Positions 1 through 6,766 of a stretch of DNA of 8,043 nucleotides are shown in pieces (the stretch's first letter is position 1; each line of letters opens with the position of its first letter). The notes beneath the pieces are model-generated. The model ran no database searches. It saw nothing but the letters and a program-made list of their open reading frames with translations, and was not told the DNA's origin. The stretch is from an uncultured Prevotella sp. (GTDB lineage: Bacteria; Bacteroidota; Bacteroidia; Bacteroidales; Bacteroidaceae), in NCBI GenBank assembly GCA_934230965.1, contig CAKQFW010000091.1, forward strand, positions 1-8,043, read 5' to 3'. The position numbers and the translations under genes were made by a program.

Positions 1-356
1 GTGTTACCGACCGCGGACCGTTTAAACGCGGACGCATTATCGACTTGTCGTGGGGAGCCGCCAAAGAGTTGGGCATGCTTACACAAGGCGTGGCAATGGT
101 AAAGGTAGAGGTGGTAGAAAAACTACACGTTCCCTTTAAACCCGACCCGCTGTCATTGCCCGAGCTCGACTTCGAATACACTGACAATCTTGCGTTCAGT
201 GGAGCCAGCTGGTTAAAACCAGAGGTGCAACATAAGAACACGACGGCACTGGCCAAACATCATAACGCTGCGAAACATCCTACATCTGCCACAAACAAGG
301 GTGTTAACAACAATAAGATATTAACGGCCAACTATACACCTAACGCCTCGCGCTAA
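1..356 (+). CDS. rlpA: RlpA-family septal ring lytic transglycosylase, 3' part
   Basis: The gene is cut by the left edge; the reading frame enters at base 3 and ends at TAA 354-356. The first visible residues, TDRGPFKRGRIIDLSWGAA, are the signature of the RlpA double-psi beta-barrel (compare NDRGPF..GR.IDLSYAAA in characterised RlpA proteins), followed by KELGM and a closing VKVEVV strand. RlpA proteins are exported to the periplasm or outer membrane and cleave glycan strands lacking stem peptides at the division site; the Asp in the DRGPF motif belongs to the conserved active region. After the barrel comes a tail of about 75 residues rich in Asn, Lys, His and Thr, with no SPOR domain visible. 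The signal peptide and N-terminal half lie outside the window. It is convergent with the downstream operon and separated from it by a terminator, so it is probably unrelated to that operon. Confidence 0.85.
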   Translation, partial: VTDRGPFKRGRIIDLSWGAAKELGMLTQGVAMVKVEVVEKLHVPFKPDPLSLPELDFEYTDNLAFSGASWLKPEVQHKNTTALAKHHNAAKHPTSATNKGVNNNKILTANYTPNASR

Positions 357-365
357 CGAGGCTTA
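341..365 (+). other. Hairpin enclosing the rlpA stop codon
   Basis: GCCTCG (345-350) pairs with CGAGGC (357-362), and TAA/TTA extend the stem around a bulged C344. The six-base loop 351-356 contains the stop codon TAA. No U-run follows, so this is not the terminator. It could be a 3'-end stabilising structure or a chance GC-rich inverted repeat. Confidence 0.4.
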
Positions 366-402
366 AACCATAAAAAAGTGAAACCCTAAAGGGTGTAACA
401 AT

Positions 403-457
403 AAAAGCGTGGATGCTCAATTGCTAACAAACAGCAAAGAGCATCCACGCTTTTTTT
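403..457 (+). terminator. Intrinsic terminator of the rlpA-family gene
   Basis: A perfect 16-bp stem is formed by AAAAGCGTGGATGCTC (403-418) and its complement at 439-454. Inside it a second 5-bp stem TTGCT/AGCAA (421-425 with 433-437) caps the structure. T451-T457 give a seven-U tail on the plus strand. On the minus strand the stem is followed by TTTTATTGTT, so it may also stop transcription arriving from the convergent operon. Bases 458-601, between this terminator and the end of the minus-strand operon, show only a 10-bp palindrome (574-583) and nothing gene-like. Confidence 0.9.
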
Positions 458-601
458 GTCTCTAACCAAACGGTTGTAAGTGAAGAAACGTTCTCGTCTA
501 TGTATCAATAATTATGATTTTCTCCTATTAAATATGATTATTCAATCGATATTTCGGATTGTTCAAGAGCCAAGCTACGTAGCCCCCTCCACTTAGGTTC
601 T

Positions 602-2647
602 TTATTTAGGAACCGAATAGACCAATCGAATAGTTTCATATTTAGGATTAAAAGCATTTTTATTTTTATAGCGTGTGTTACCTAATTTGCCACTTGTTGG
701 TTGCGGTTTAGCGTATGTTGACTTGCAAAACTTCGCTTCTTCAGACCAATTCCCACCACACAAATTTCCATCAATGTGATATAGATCGTCCGTATCATTA
801 CACACTTCGGCATAATTTCCAGACATATCATACAAACCTAATTCATTAGGTTTCTTAGTTGCAACATCGTGAATGCGATAACTGCTATTACCTTTATGCC
901 AAGCAACATCATCAATTGCATTACTTCCGCTATAAGTAAATCCTTTGCTGTATTTTCCTCCTCTTGCAGCAAACATCCATTCGGAAGTGGTTGGTAGTCG
1001 GAAAGCTATACCTGTAGCTTCTCTCAATTTCTCTATAAAAACACGGAATTCAGATTTTATAACACCATCATCGAGATTCTGATTTAAGATACCTATATAG
1101 TCATTACCTATCATAAGGCCTGCATTAGGCGGTAATTCTGTCTGCATGATATAGAACGGAGCCAAATTGCCTCCTTCTACAAGTACCATTTTATACGTTA
1201 CACCATCTATCATATAGGTTAGATTTTTGTAATCGTATTTAGGAACTAATTGGCCATCATCATTTCCAGGCTCCCCATTCCCGTTATTACCACTATCATC
1301 AGGCTCCCCATTCCCTGAAGTTAAAGAAGCATCTTCTACAATACTACCAAATTTTTTCCAATACACATTACTTGAGTATGCTGTCTTCGAGCCTTTAGGA
1401 ACATACAATGTCCATTTTTTTTGAATGTCATCATCCGAGACATTTCCATTGAATATACAGCCGCCCATTGCTAAAGGAACTCCCAAGTTTACATAAAATT
1501 GTCCCGAAGAAGCCGTGCTTGCAAATGCACTTTTGGCTAAATCGGTAAGTCCTGTTCCTATGACAACCTTATTAAAAGAACCTTCAAATGCTAAACCTCC
1601 AACGCTCTTAACCGAATTAGGAATGTTAATAGTGCCTTTTACGCCTGTGAAACATGCATTTCCTATGGTTTCCAGATCGTTATTCAAGGTCAGCGTGCCT
1701 ATCTTCCATCCCATAAAGGCTCTATCTCCTATATGTTTTAATGTCTTTGGTAAAGAAAATGCGGTCTCAGAAACTGGACACGCATGAAAAGCATCAGCAC
1801 CAATTTCTTCTATATTGTCACTTAAATATACTGTCTTGAGATAATTACAACCAAAGAAAGCACCTTCACCGATTTTGATAACATTATCGTATATCGTCAA
1901 CTTTGTTATAAGGGTGCCTGCAAAAGAGTTTGCTCCTATTTCCGTCAGAGTGCGTGGAAGTTCAACACTGGTCACATGTTGAATGTTTGTAAACGCATTC
2001 GCTCCAATAGATGTACATCCGTCTTGTATCTCAACGTTTTCAATATAAAAATTATGCCAAGGTTGATTGGTTGTAGAATAGTCATTCATCTTGCCTGTTC
2101 CGTAAATACTTAGCGCATGAGTCTTTGGATAATAAATATATGACAAACTATTACCACATTTCCCCGTCTTTGGTGAAATCTTATTTAGTAACTCATAATC
2201 TCCAGAAGATATTGGCGTAGCCTCATAAATGTAATCGTCATCTGACAAATAGTTACCTAAAAGAGTAAGGGTGTTTGTGTCAGTTTCTGTCTTTACAATC
2301 ACTTTATTACCATCAACAGTGTAAGTGAAAGGTTCATAATCATAAGTACGATTATTGCCTAAGTCTGAATCGTAATCTTTCTGAATCCAATAAACCACAC
2401 CTGCATCATCAGATGTAAAGTATAATGTGGTGCTCTCTACGTCAACCCAAATATGATCATCGTTCCCCTCTCCCGTAGAAACATCCCTGGATATCCATTT
2501 ATTAGCTCTTAGTGTATTTATTGTTTCAGAAGTATTACCTCCTTTTTCGTTACTTTCACTACTGCAAGATGCAAACGTTATGTTTAATATCCCCAAAAGG
2601 AATACCATAATAAATGATGTATTTCTATAAAACACTTTCTTTATCAT
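602..2647 (-). CDS. BspA-type LRR lipoprotein with C-terminal FGE/SUMF1-like domain
   Basis: The predicted product is a surface or outer-membrane lipoprotein of 681 aa. I start it at ATG 2645-2647; the frame runs upstream to a GTG at 2657-2659, but that GTG sits inside the repeated leader element. A hydrophobic segment ends in a lipobox FASC with Cys28. Residues of roughly 40-150 form a beta-rich region ending in FTYTVDGNKV, resembling the lipocalin-like domains of Bacteroidetes lipoproteins. Next come about eight BspA/LRR_5 units of the type LP.TL..IG..AF.G, preceded by the usual ALSIYGTGKMNDY entry strand. A GNGEP-repeat linker leads to a C-terminal domain with FRLPTTSEWMFAARGG, GLYDMSGN and GGNWSEEAKFC, which is the FGE/sulfatase-modifying fold. 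The first of the two FGE catalytic cysteines is Glu here and GNVWEW has become GNYAEV, so enzyme activity is unlikely. BspA-type LRRs are known for binding host proteins; adhesion is inferred. It is the last gene of the minus-strand run and is AT-rich. Confidence 0.85.
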   Translation of the reverse strand: MIKKVFYRNTSFIMVFLLGILNITFASCSSESNEKGGNTSETINTLRANKWISRDVSTGEGNDDHIWVDVESTTLYFTSDDAGVVYWIQKDYDSDLGNNRTYDYEPFTYTVDGNKVIVKTETDTNTLTLLGNYLSDDDYIYEATPISSGDYELLNKISPKTGKCGNSLSYIYYPKTHALSIYGTGKMNDYSTTNQPWHNFYIENVEIQDGCTSIGANAFTNIQHVTSVELPRTLTEIGANSFAGTLITKLTIYDNVIKIGEGAFFGCNYLKTVYLSDNIEEIGADAFHACPVSETAFSLPKTLKHIGDRAFMGWKIGTLTLNNDLETIGNACFTGVKGTINIPNSVKSVGGLAFEGSFNKVVIGTGLTDLAKSAFASTASSGQFYVNLGVPLAMGGCIFNGNVSDDDIQKKWTLYVPKGSKTAYSSNVYWKKFGSIVEDASLTSGNGEPDDSGNNGNGEPGNDDGQLVPKYDYKNLTYMIDGVTYKMVLVEGGNLAPFYIMQTELPPNAGLMIGNDYIGILNQNLDDGVIKSEFRVFIEKLREATGIAFRLPTTSEWMFAARGGKYSKGFTYSGSNAIDDVAWHKGNSSYRIHDVATKKPNELGLYDMSGNYAEVCNDTDDLYHIDGNLCGGNWSEEAKFCKSTYAKPQPTSGKLGNTRYKNKNAFNPKYETIRLVYSVPK
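1267..1315. repeat. 16-bp direct repeat encoding the GNGEP linker
   Basis: CAGGCTCCCCATTCCC occurs exactly at 1267-1282 and again at 1300-1315, a period of 33 bases (11 codons). On the minus strand it encodes two GNGEP units in the Gly/Asn/Asp-rich linker between the LRR and FGE-like domains. Because the period is a whole number of codons, slippage would alter linker length without breaking the frame. Confidence 0.75.
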
Positions 2648-2656
2648 ATCTTTATA

Positions 2657-2679
2657 CACTTCATTTGTGTCGTGCGCAA
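2657..2679 (-). repeat. Start-proximal element, copy 1
   Basis: On the minus strand this reads TTGCGCACGACAC, A, then AATGAAGTG. It matches copy 2 at 3885-3907 in 22 of 23 positions and in the same orientation. In both copies it ends exactly 9 nt before the ATG of the downstream gene. Weaker similarity continues about 17 nt further upstream (10 of 17 positions). It lies in the 58-nt gap after the WG-like gene. Possible roles are a translation-initiation or 5'-UTR element, an mRNA-processing site or a regulator-binding site. It does not look like the Bacteroidetes promoter consensus TAnnTTTG. Confidence 0.7.
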
Positions 2680-2705
2680 CTTCTGTATTAAGTATTGAAT
2701 GATTA

Positions 2706-3875
2706 TTAAAAATATTTTTTCAAGTTTTCTATTAGAATATCGTATCTTGCTTTATATATGACCTCAGCTATCTCATTGGGTTTAAAAAACTTTGCGTTTC
2801 CATTCGCATAACTTCCATTGTTGATATTATATATAATAATAGTTCCTGATGAAGATACACTTATGTGATATTTCGGTGAATAGATGTTTACGCTATTAGC
2901 TTTATACTTAACAGAAGATCGTACACTTTTAAAAGGAGCCGCTATCAGTTCAGATTTAACAATCTTACTTCCTTCGTTTATTTCATTTAAGTAAACAAAT
3001 ACAGGATTAGAATCGTTCTCCTTGTAAACAAACTCGATTTCAAAGCTTTTTGCTTCTTCTGTTGGGTATACATACCTTATAGCGCTTTTTATAGGATTTC
3101 CTTGCTCATCCAATTTTACATTCGCATATCTAGGAAACCAGAATTTATTGTTGTTTGGGTTCTTACTATTATCTGTTCTCGCTATGGTCTGAGTTTTTGT
3201 TGCGCTTTCAGTTGTTTTTTCATCAAGCACACGATTTCCATGAATGTCTATTCCTGTTGATACATATTCATCAGAGGCATTTCTATAATTGAAGGTATTG
3301 TCTGTAGATGAGTAAAAGAGAGACTTATAAGCAGAATTGGGAGTAATAATATAGTTTCCATTTTTATCAATAATACCTAATTCTCCGTTTCGTTCAACTT
3401 TAACATATATATCGTTTCCTTTTTTATAATACAATACGTCATCATATATAGCATCGCAGATACAGTGACCATCTTTAGCGTAAATACCTTCTTTTCCGTT
3501 TAATTTTACCAGAAAATAACCACCATCTGACGTACTATAATATAACAAATCATACTTCTGAGGAATAAGCGTATTCCCTTCAGAATCTTGTGCTCCGTAG
3601 TTTATGAACTTTTCCCCATTCCAAGTACTTAGTTCTTTCCAAACAAATCCGTCTTTTTCTTTTTTTGTCTCTTTTTGCAATTCACTGACATGTTCTTTCT
3701 TATAGTTCTGCTGACGATTATATGTTTGCTGCTGACTATATGTTTGCTGACGCTGTAGGTTTTGTATCCCATCGCATAGACCTTGTAAAAAGCCAGCCCA
3801 AAATTGTGCTTGTGCATTGCATGGATAACCAAACAATGCGATACAGAAAGCTACTGTTCCTATGATTCTTTTCAT
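2706..3875 (-). CDS. Secreted protein with WG-like repeats and a Q/Y/N-rich tandem repeat
   Basis: The product is exported, 389 aa, of unknown function. I choose ATG 3873-3875 because it opens a clean signal peptide (MKRIIGTVAFCIALF, cleavage near NAQAQ). The frame is open up to 3974, but that extension would overlap the previous gene and has no signal-like start. After the signal come about three six-residue units (QQTYSQ, QQTYNR, QQNYKK) and a Lys/Glu-rich stretch. Residues of roughly 95-185 contain units such as LNGKEGIYAKDG, NGELGIIDKNGNYIITP and IPQKYD. These follow the WG-repeat pattern (G.WG.ID..G..I.P..YD) with the Trp-Gly partly replaced. The last 150 residues are beta-rich and unrecognised. 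WG-repeat proteins are widespread in Bacteroidetes with no settled function. It lies 53 nt after the LysM/TPR gene and shares the repeated leader with the gene after it. Base composition is AT-rich compared with the upstream genes. Confidence 0.8.
   Translation of the reverse strand: MKRIIGTVAFCIALFGYPCNAQAQFWAGFLQGLCDGIQNLQRQQTYSQQQTYNRQQNYKKEHVSELQKETKKEKDGFVWKELSTWNGEKFINYGAQDSEGNTLIPQKYDLLYYSTSDGGYFLVKLNGKEGIYAKDGHCICDAIYDDVLYYKKGNDIYVKVERNGELGIIDKNGNYIITPNSAYKSLFYSSTDNTFNYRNASDEYVSTGIDIHGNRVLDEKTTESATKTQTIARTDNSKNPNNNKFWFPRYANVKLDEQGNPIKSAIRYVYPTEEAKSFEIEFVYKENDSNPVFVYLNEINEGSKIVKSELIAAPFKSVRSSVKYKANSVNIYSPKYHISVSSSGTIIIYNINNGSYANGNAKFFKPNEIAEVIYKARYDILIENLKKYF
3719..3749. repeat. 18-bp tandem repeat in the WG-like gene
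   Basis: TATATGTTTGCTG occurs at 3719-3731 and 3737-3749, a period of 18 bases. On the minus strand the units encode QQTYSQ and QQTYNR, and a third diverged unit QQNYKK follows. Copy number could change without a frameshift. Confidence 0.65.
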
Positions 3876-3884
3876 AAAAATCTG

Positions 3885-3907
3885 CACTTCATTCGTGTCG
3901 TGCGCAA
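3885..3907 (-). repeat. Start-proximal element, copy 2
   Basis: On the minus strand this reads TTGCGCACGACAC, G, then AATGAAGTG. It is identical to copy 1 (2657-2679) except for one transition and has the same 9-nt spacing to the start codon at 3875. It begins about 21 nt after the stop codon of the LysM/TPR gene. No copy precedes the other four genes of the operon. Confidence 0.7.
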
Positions 3908-3928
3908 TCTCTAATTTAATAATTTTCG

Positions 3929-5110
3929 TTATAATCTGCCTTGGCATGATGGGCAAACGCCCTTGCCATAACACACTTTACATTCTATTGTATTGCCAAG
4001 CATGTCAAGAGTGACCTTGTTTCCGTTGCAGTTCTGACATATGCCAGTGTCATTACAATGAGCCTTGTCTGTAGCCGACAGTTTCTTGCATTTGTAGCCG
4101 CCAGAGCTGGCTGATGCTGAAGACGAATTGCTACTCACCCCCAACTCTCTGTCATACAACCCGCTGCTTGCTTGCTGCACGGCTTGGTATGCATTGCCTT
4201 TGCTTTGCATATAGCTGTTGTATGCGGCTTGCACTTCTTCTTCTGATGGGTCTTTGCCGTGCAACTGGCGATAGGTTGAGGCGAAGCCTGTTTTTATTTG
4301 CATTTCTTCTTGCTTCCATTGCATTGCCACTTGCATCATCGAGTAGTTGGCAAGCTGACCAAGGCTTGTGTTTACATTGTTTGTTAACTCGGCATTGTTC
4401 ATACTTCCTAAACTGGTGCTTTGTGGCATGGACGCATAGTTGTTTCCAGGCATACCATTGTTAGCCTGGCTGGCTGCCATGTAGGCAGTGCCCGCTTCGG
4501 CTATGGCTTGAAACACGGTGCTAAAAATGCTGGCCGTGCGTTCGGCTCGTGCATCTCGTTGCTCTTCAGCCTCGGCCATTAGTTTTCGGCTTTGCTCTTT
4601 TAGCTCTTTAGGACAATGGTCTATGCTGATAACTTGTTCAAAGCCTTCAACGGCCGTACTCCATTTCTTACGATGATAGGCACACATGGCTTTGCCAAAA
4701 TAGGCTTCCTCGCAAGGTAGATATTTGCCATGATTGCGTATGGTAGATTCAAACAAGTTGTTGGCCTTCTTGTAGTCGCCCAAGTCGAATATGCGCGATG
4801 CTTCTTGATACTCAGTAAAATATCCAGCCATGTCTTCCAGTATCATTTCGCCATCTTCCTCCGAGCGTAGACACAAATACTTTTTGTCAACAGGCACCAC
4901 TATCTCTAAACCAGTGTAGAAGGTGTCCATATCAAGATTTACGGTTTTCAGCATTTCTGTCGTTAGTCGATACCTGTCGGCCAGCGTTTCAAGCGTCTCA
5001 CCACGTTGCACAATATGGCTTAGGTTTACAATGTCTTGCCCATAACAGCTGTATGAAAAGGAAGCGAAGACCATTGCAAACATTGCTATTATACGAGAAA
5101 AACGTTTCAT
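3929..5110 (-). CDS. Secreted LysM, TPR and DnaJ-type zinc-finger-like protein
   Basis: The product is 393 aa and begins with a signal peptide (MKRFSRIIAMFAMVFASFSY, cleavage near YGQ/D at 25). Residues of about 32-73 are a LysM domain (SHIVQRGETLETLADRYRLT, then TGLEIVVP), the peptidoglycan-binding fold. Residues of about 95-165 look like two TPR helical pairs (ASRIFDLGDYKKANNLF, YFGKAMCAYHRKKWSTAVEGF), a protein-interaction scaffold. An Ala/Gln/Ser-rich region of low complexity follows. The last 53 residues contain C358-QN-C361, C377-KV-C380-YGKG and C386-PS-C389-QG, plus Cys341 and Cys352. This resembles the CxxCxGxG zinc-binding repeats of DnaJ with three instead of four motifs. A zinc ribbon on an exported protein is unusual. 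Start ATG 5108-5110 lies 18 nt after the previous stop. The LysM is close to that of the LysM/beta-barrel gene two positions upstream. A structural envelope role is inferred; no enzyme motif is seen. Confidence 0.85.
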   Translation of the reverse strand: MKRFSRIIAMFAMVFASFSYSCYGQDIVNLSHIVQRGETLETLADRYRLTTEMLKTVNLDMDTFYTGLEIVVPVDKKYLCLRSEEDGEMILEDMAGYFTEYQEASRIFDLGDYKKANNLFESTIRNHGKYLPCEEAYFGKAMCAYHRKKWSTAVEGFEQVISIDHCPKELKEQSRKLMAEAEEQRDARAERTASIFSTVFQAIAEAGTAYMAASQANNGMPGNNYASMPQSTSLGSMNNAELTNNVNTSLGQLANYSMMQVAMQWKQEEMQIKTGFASTYRQLHGKDPSEEEVQAAYNSYMQSKGNAYQAVQQASSGLYDRELGVSSNSSSASASSGGYKCKKLSATDKAHCNDTGICQNCNGNKVTLDMLGNTIECKVCYGKGVCPSCQGRL

Positions 5111-5128
5111 ATATATATGCCGCTCTTT

Positions 5129-5875
5129 TTAATAAACAATGCTCTTTATCTTGGCCTTGCTCATGTTGAAGATGGCCGCCTTGCTTGAATTTGTTTTCTT
5201 ATACGACACCATGCTGTCTGTTTCGCTGCACACCCAAACCTTCATACGCATGCCTTTCTTTGTTATGATGGTGGCTTTCTTCGGGTTGGTTTCTGAGGCT
5301 GCGGCTTCTACGGTTGCCTGCTTTATCGAGTCGGCCACTACGGCTTCTCGCTGCGCTTTCAGTCTTGCCTCTTCAGCCTCACGTTCACGCTGGCGCTGTT
5401 CTTCAACGGCAAGGTTGGTTAAGATGTCGCGTGTGCCATCAGGATAGCGTATCATAAACACCTCCGACTTTGCCGAATATATCGGTCTATTCTTAGCTTT
5501 CTTGCTCGGCTTAAACGACACTACGTTAGCATCCATCGTTAGGCTATAGGCTGGCACCTCTCGGCCATCTTTATAATAAACCACAACGGCGTCTTTCGGT
5601 ATTTGTATGCGTTCAGAGGTGGCGAGTATTCGCTCGCCATTGGCGTTAAACACTACATTGCCGCGCGTTTTAAACTTTAGCATAAACACTTGCTTGTTTT
5701 CAACATATTCTTCTGCAGCATGTTTGTTGCCAGCCTCTTTAAACAACGTCTTGTCGTTGTTGGTCTGAATAATCTTCACCTCCTTTACACGGCCATCACG
5801 ATAGATGATGGCGTCTTGGGCATAAAGGCCAAGGCTTATTCCCAATAAAGATATAATAGCATATATTTTTTTCAT
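5129..5875 (-). CDS. Periplasmic protein with three beta repeats split by a charged helix
   Basis: The product is 248 aa with signal peptide MKKIYAIISLLGISLGLYAQ. Three units of about 55 residues can be aligned by eye. Unit 1 is DAIIYRDGRVKEVKI to KQVFMLKFKTRGN, unit 2 is DAVVVYYKDGREVPAYS to SEVFMIRYPDG, and unit 3 is KATIITKKGMRMKVWVC to the C-terminal KIKSIVY. This is the Bacteroidetes repeat of the form 'D.I....G..I.AKV......I.YK......P.Y.I.KSEIFMI.Y..G', found in many exported proteins of unknown function. Between units 2 and 3 lies a strongly charged helix (about residues 157-190, rich in Glu, Arg, Gln and Ala) that could form a coiled coil. The gene begins one base after the stop of the LysM/beta-barrel gene, which implies translational coupling and a shared function. 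Confidence 0.8.
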   Translation of the reverse strand: MKKIYAIISLLGISLGLYAQDAIIYRDGRVKEVKIIQTNNDKTLFKEAGNKHAAEEYVENKQVFMLKFKTRGNVVFNANGERILATSERIQIPKDAVVVYYKDGREVPAYSLTMDANVVSFKPSKKAKNRPIYSAKSEVFMIRYPDGTRDILTNLAVEEQRQREREAEEARLKAQREAVVADSIKQATVEAAASETNPKKATIITKKGMRMKVWVCSETDSMVSYKKTNSSKAAIFNMSKAKIKSIVY

Positions 5876-5876
5876 A

Positions 5877-6752
5877 TTAGAATCCCCAAGCTAAAGATAT
5901 TTCAGGAAAAGCTTCTTTTCCGAACCATCCTTTTTGTTTATCATTCAATGGTATCTGGTAAGAACCTGTTATATCAAAGCACACAAGGTGAACACGTATA
6001 CCTACCCTCGCACCAATGCCTACTTTTCCACCTATTTTAAGTTTTTTAGATGATTCTTCACCGCCTGTTCCAAGTGTTTTCTCCTTGTATTTTCCCGACA
6101 GTCCGATATTTGTATTGAAACCAACAAAAGGAATTAATCCCAATGACTCGCTTTCATTTTTTAGTGAATAACCGAATTCAATAGGAATTTCAAGGAAATG
6201 ACATTGTTGTTTTGCATTAATGCTTTTTCCTTCATCTTCTCTTTGTTCATTATAATTGGCACTATTATATCCAATTCGTGCTCCTACATATAAATTATAA
6301 GGTAGGGTATAGTTGGCTCCTAAGGTGGCTTCATACATGAAATTTCTTGGGCCTTTTATAAAGCCAAGACCCAATTCGCCTGAAAAAATAAATTCACCAT
6401 ATTCCTTGTCTTCGCTTTGAGCACTGTATACCTTGTCTTCTTTATACACGTTTCTTATAGGAGACCTCTCTGGCGTAAGTACTTGCGTTTGGCTTGTTTC
6501 TGTAGAAACATCTCTTGCAGATGTTTTGGGTTGAGCCGATGATGTTGGTATGTTCAACTTCAGTCCCACATACACCACCCCATCCATATTAGGGTTAGCC
6601 TTATCAATATCTTCAACACTCACATTATAATATTCGGCAATGCTTTCAAGGGTTTCGCCTCGCTGCACTACGTGCGATACGGTTTGGCTTTGTGCCATTG
6701 CAAACATGCTTGCGGTGCTGAAAAGCAGTGAAAGAATAGTTCTCTTCATCAT
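5877..6752 (-). CDS. LysM-containing outer-membrane beta-barrel protein
   Basis: The product is about 291 aa, starting at ATG 6750-6752 (or the adjacent ATG 6747-6749). The frame is open to 6836, but that extension overlaps the lipoprotein gene and places 28 residues ahead of an otherwise good signal peptide (MKRTILSLLFSTASMFAMAQ). Residues of about 26-69 form a LysM domain (SHVVQRGETLESIAEYYNVS, then YVGLKLNIP), giving peptidoglycan binding. A Ser/Thr/Pro-rich linker follows. The last 165 residues alternate amphipathic strands (FIFSGELGLGFIKG, YNLYVGARIGYNSANY, KIGGKVGIGARVGI) and end in SLAWGF. The terminal Phe is the classic signal of an outer-membrane beta-barrel. The protein may therefore tie the outer membrane to the cell wall. 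It lies 14 nt after the lipoprotein stop and 1 nt before the next gene. The barrel part looks more AT-rich than the LysM part. Confidence 0.85.
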   Translation of the reverse strand: MMKRTILSLLFSTASMFAMAQSQTVSHVVQRGETLESIAEYYNVSVEDIDKANPNMDGVVYVGLKLNIPTSSAQPKTSARDVSTETSQTQVLTPERSPIRNVYKEDKVYSAQSEDKEYGEFIFSGELGLGFIKGPRNFMYEATLGANYTLPYNLYVGARIGYNSANYNEQREDEGKSINAKQQCHFLEIPIEFGYSLKNESESLGLIPFVGFNTNIGLSGKYKEKTLGTGGEESSKKLKIGGKVGIGARVGIRVHLVCFDITGSYQIPLNDKQKGWFGKEAFPEISLAWGF

Positions 6753-6766
6753 AGTGGTAAGTTTTT

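Noticed and set aside
383..394. ACCC/GGGT mini-hairpin between rlpA and its terminator
   Set aside because: Four base pairs with a TAAA loop; likely chance.
574..583. Palindrome GCTACGTAGC downstream of the LRR gene
   Set aside because: Only 10 bp, with no loop and no U-run; too little to call a terminator or operator.
1515..1787. Plus-strand open frame inside the LRR gene
   Set aside because: It is antisense to strongly patterned LRR coding sequence and its translation has no recognisable motif; a shadow of the minus-strand gene.
3876..3974. N-terminal extension of the WG-like gene
   Set aside because: It overlaps the previous gene's end and puts 33 residues ahead of the signal peptide; the shared stretch AHDTNEV comes from the repeated DNA element, which has no in-frame ATG in its other copy.
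4114..4464. Plus-strand Cys/Leu-rich open frame inside the LysM/TPR gene
   Set aside because: Antisense shadow of Ala/Gln/Ser-rich coding sequence on the minus strand; no start-site or domain evidence.
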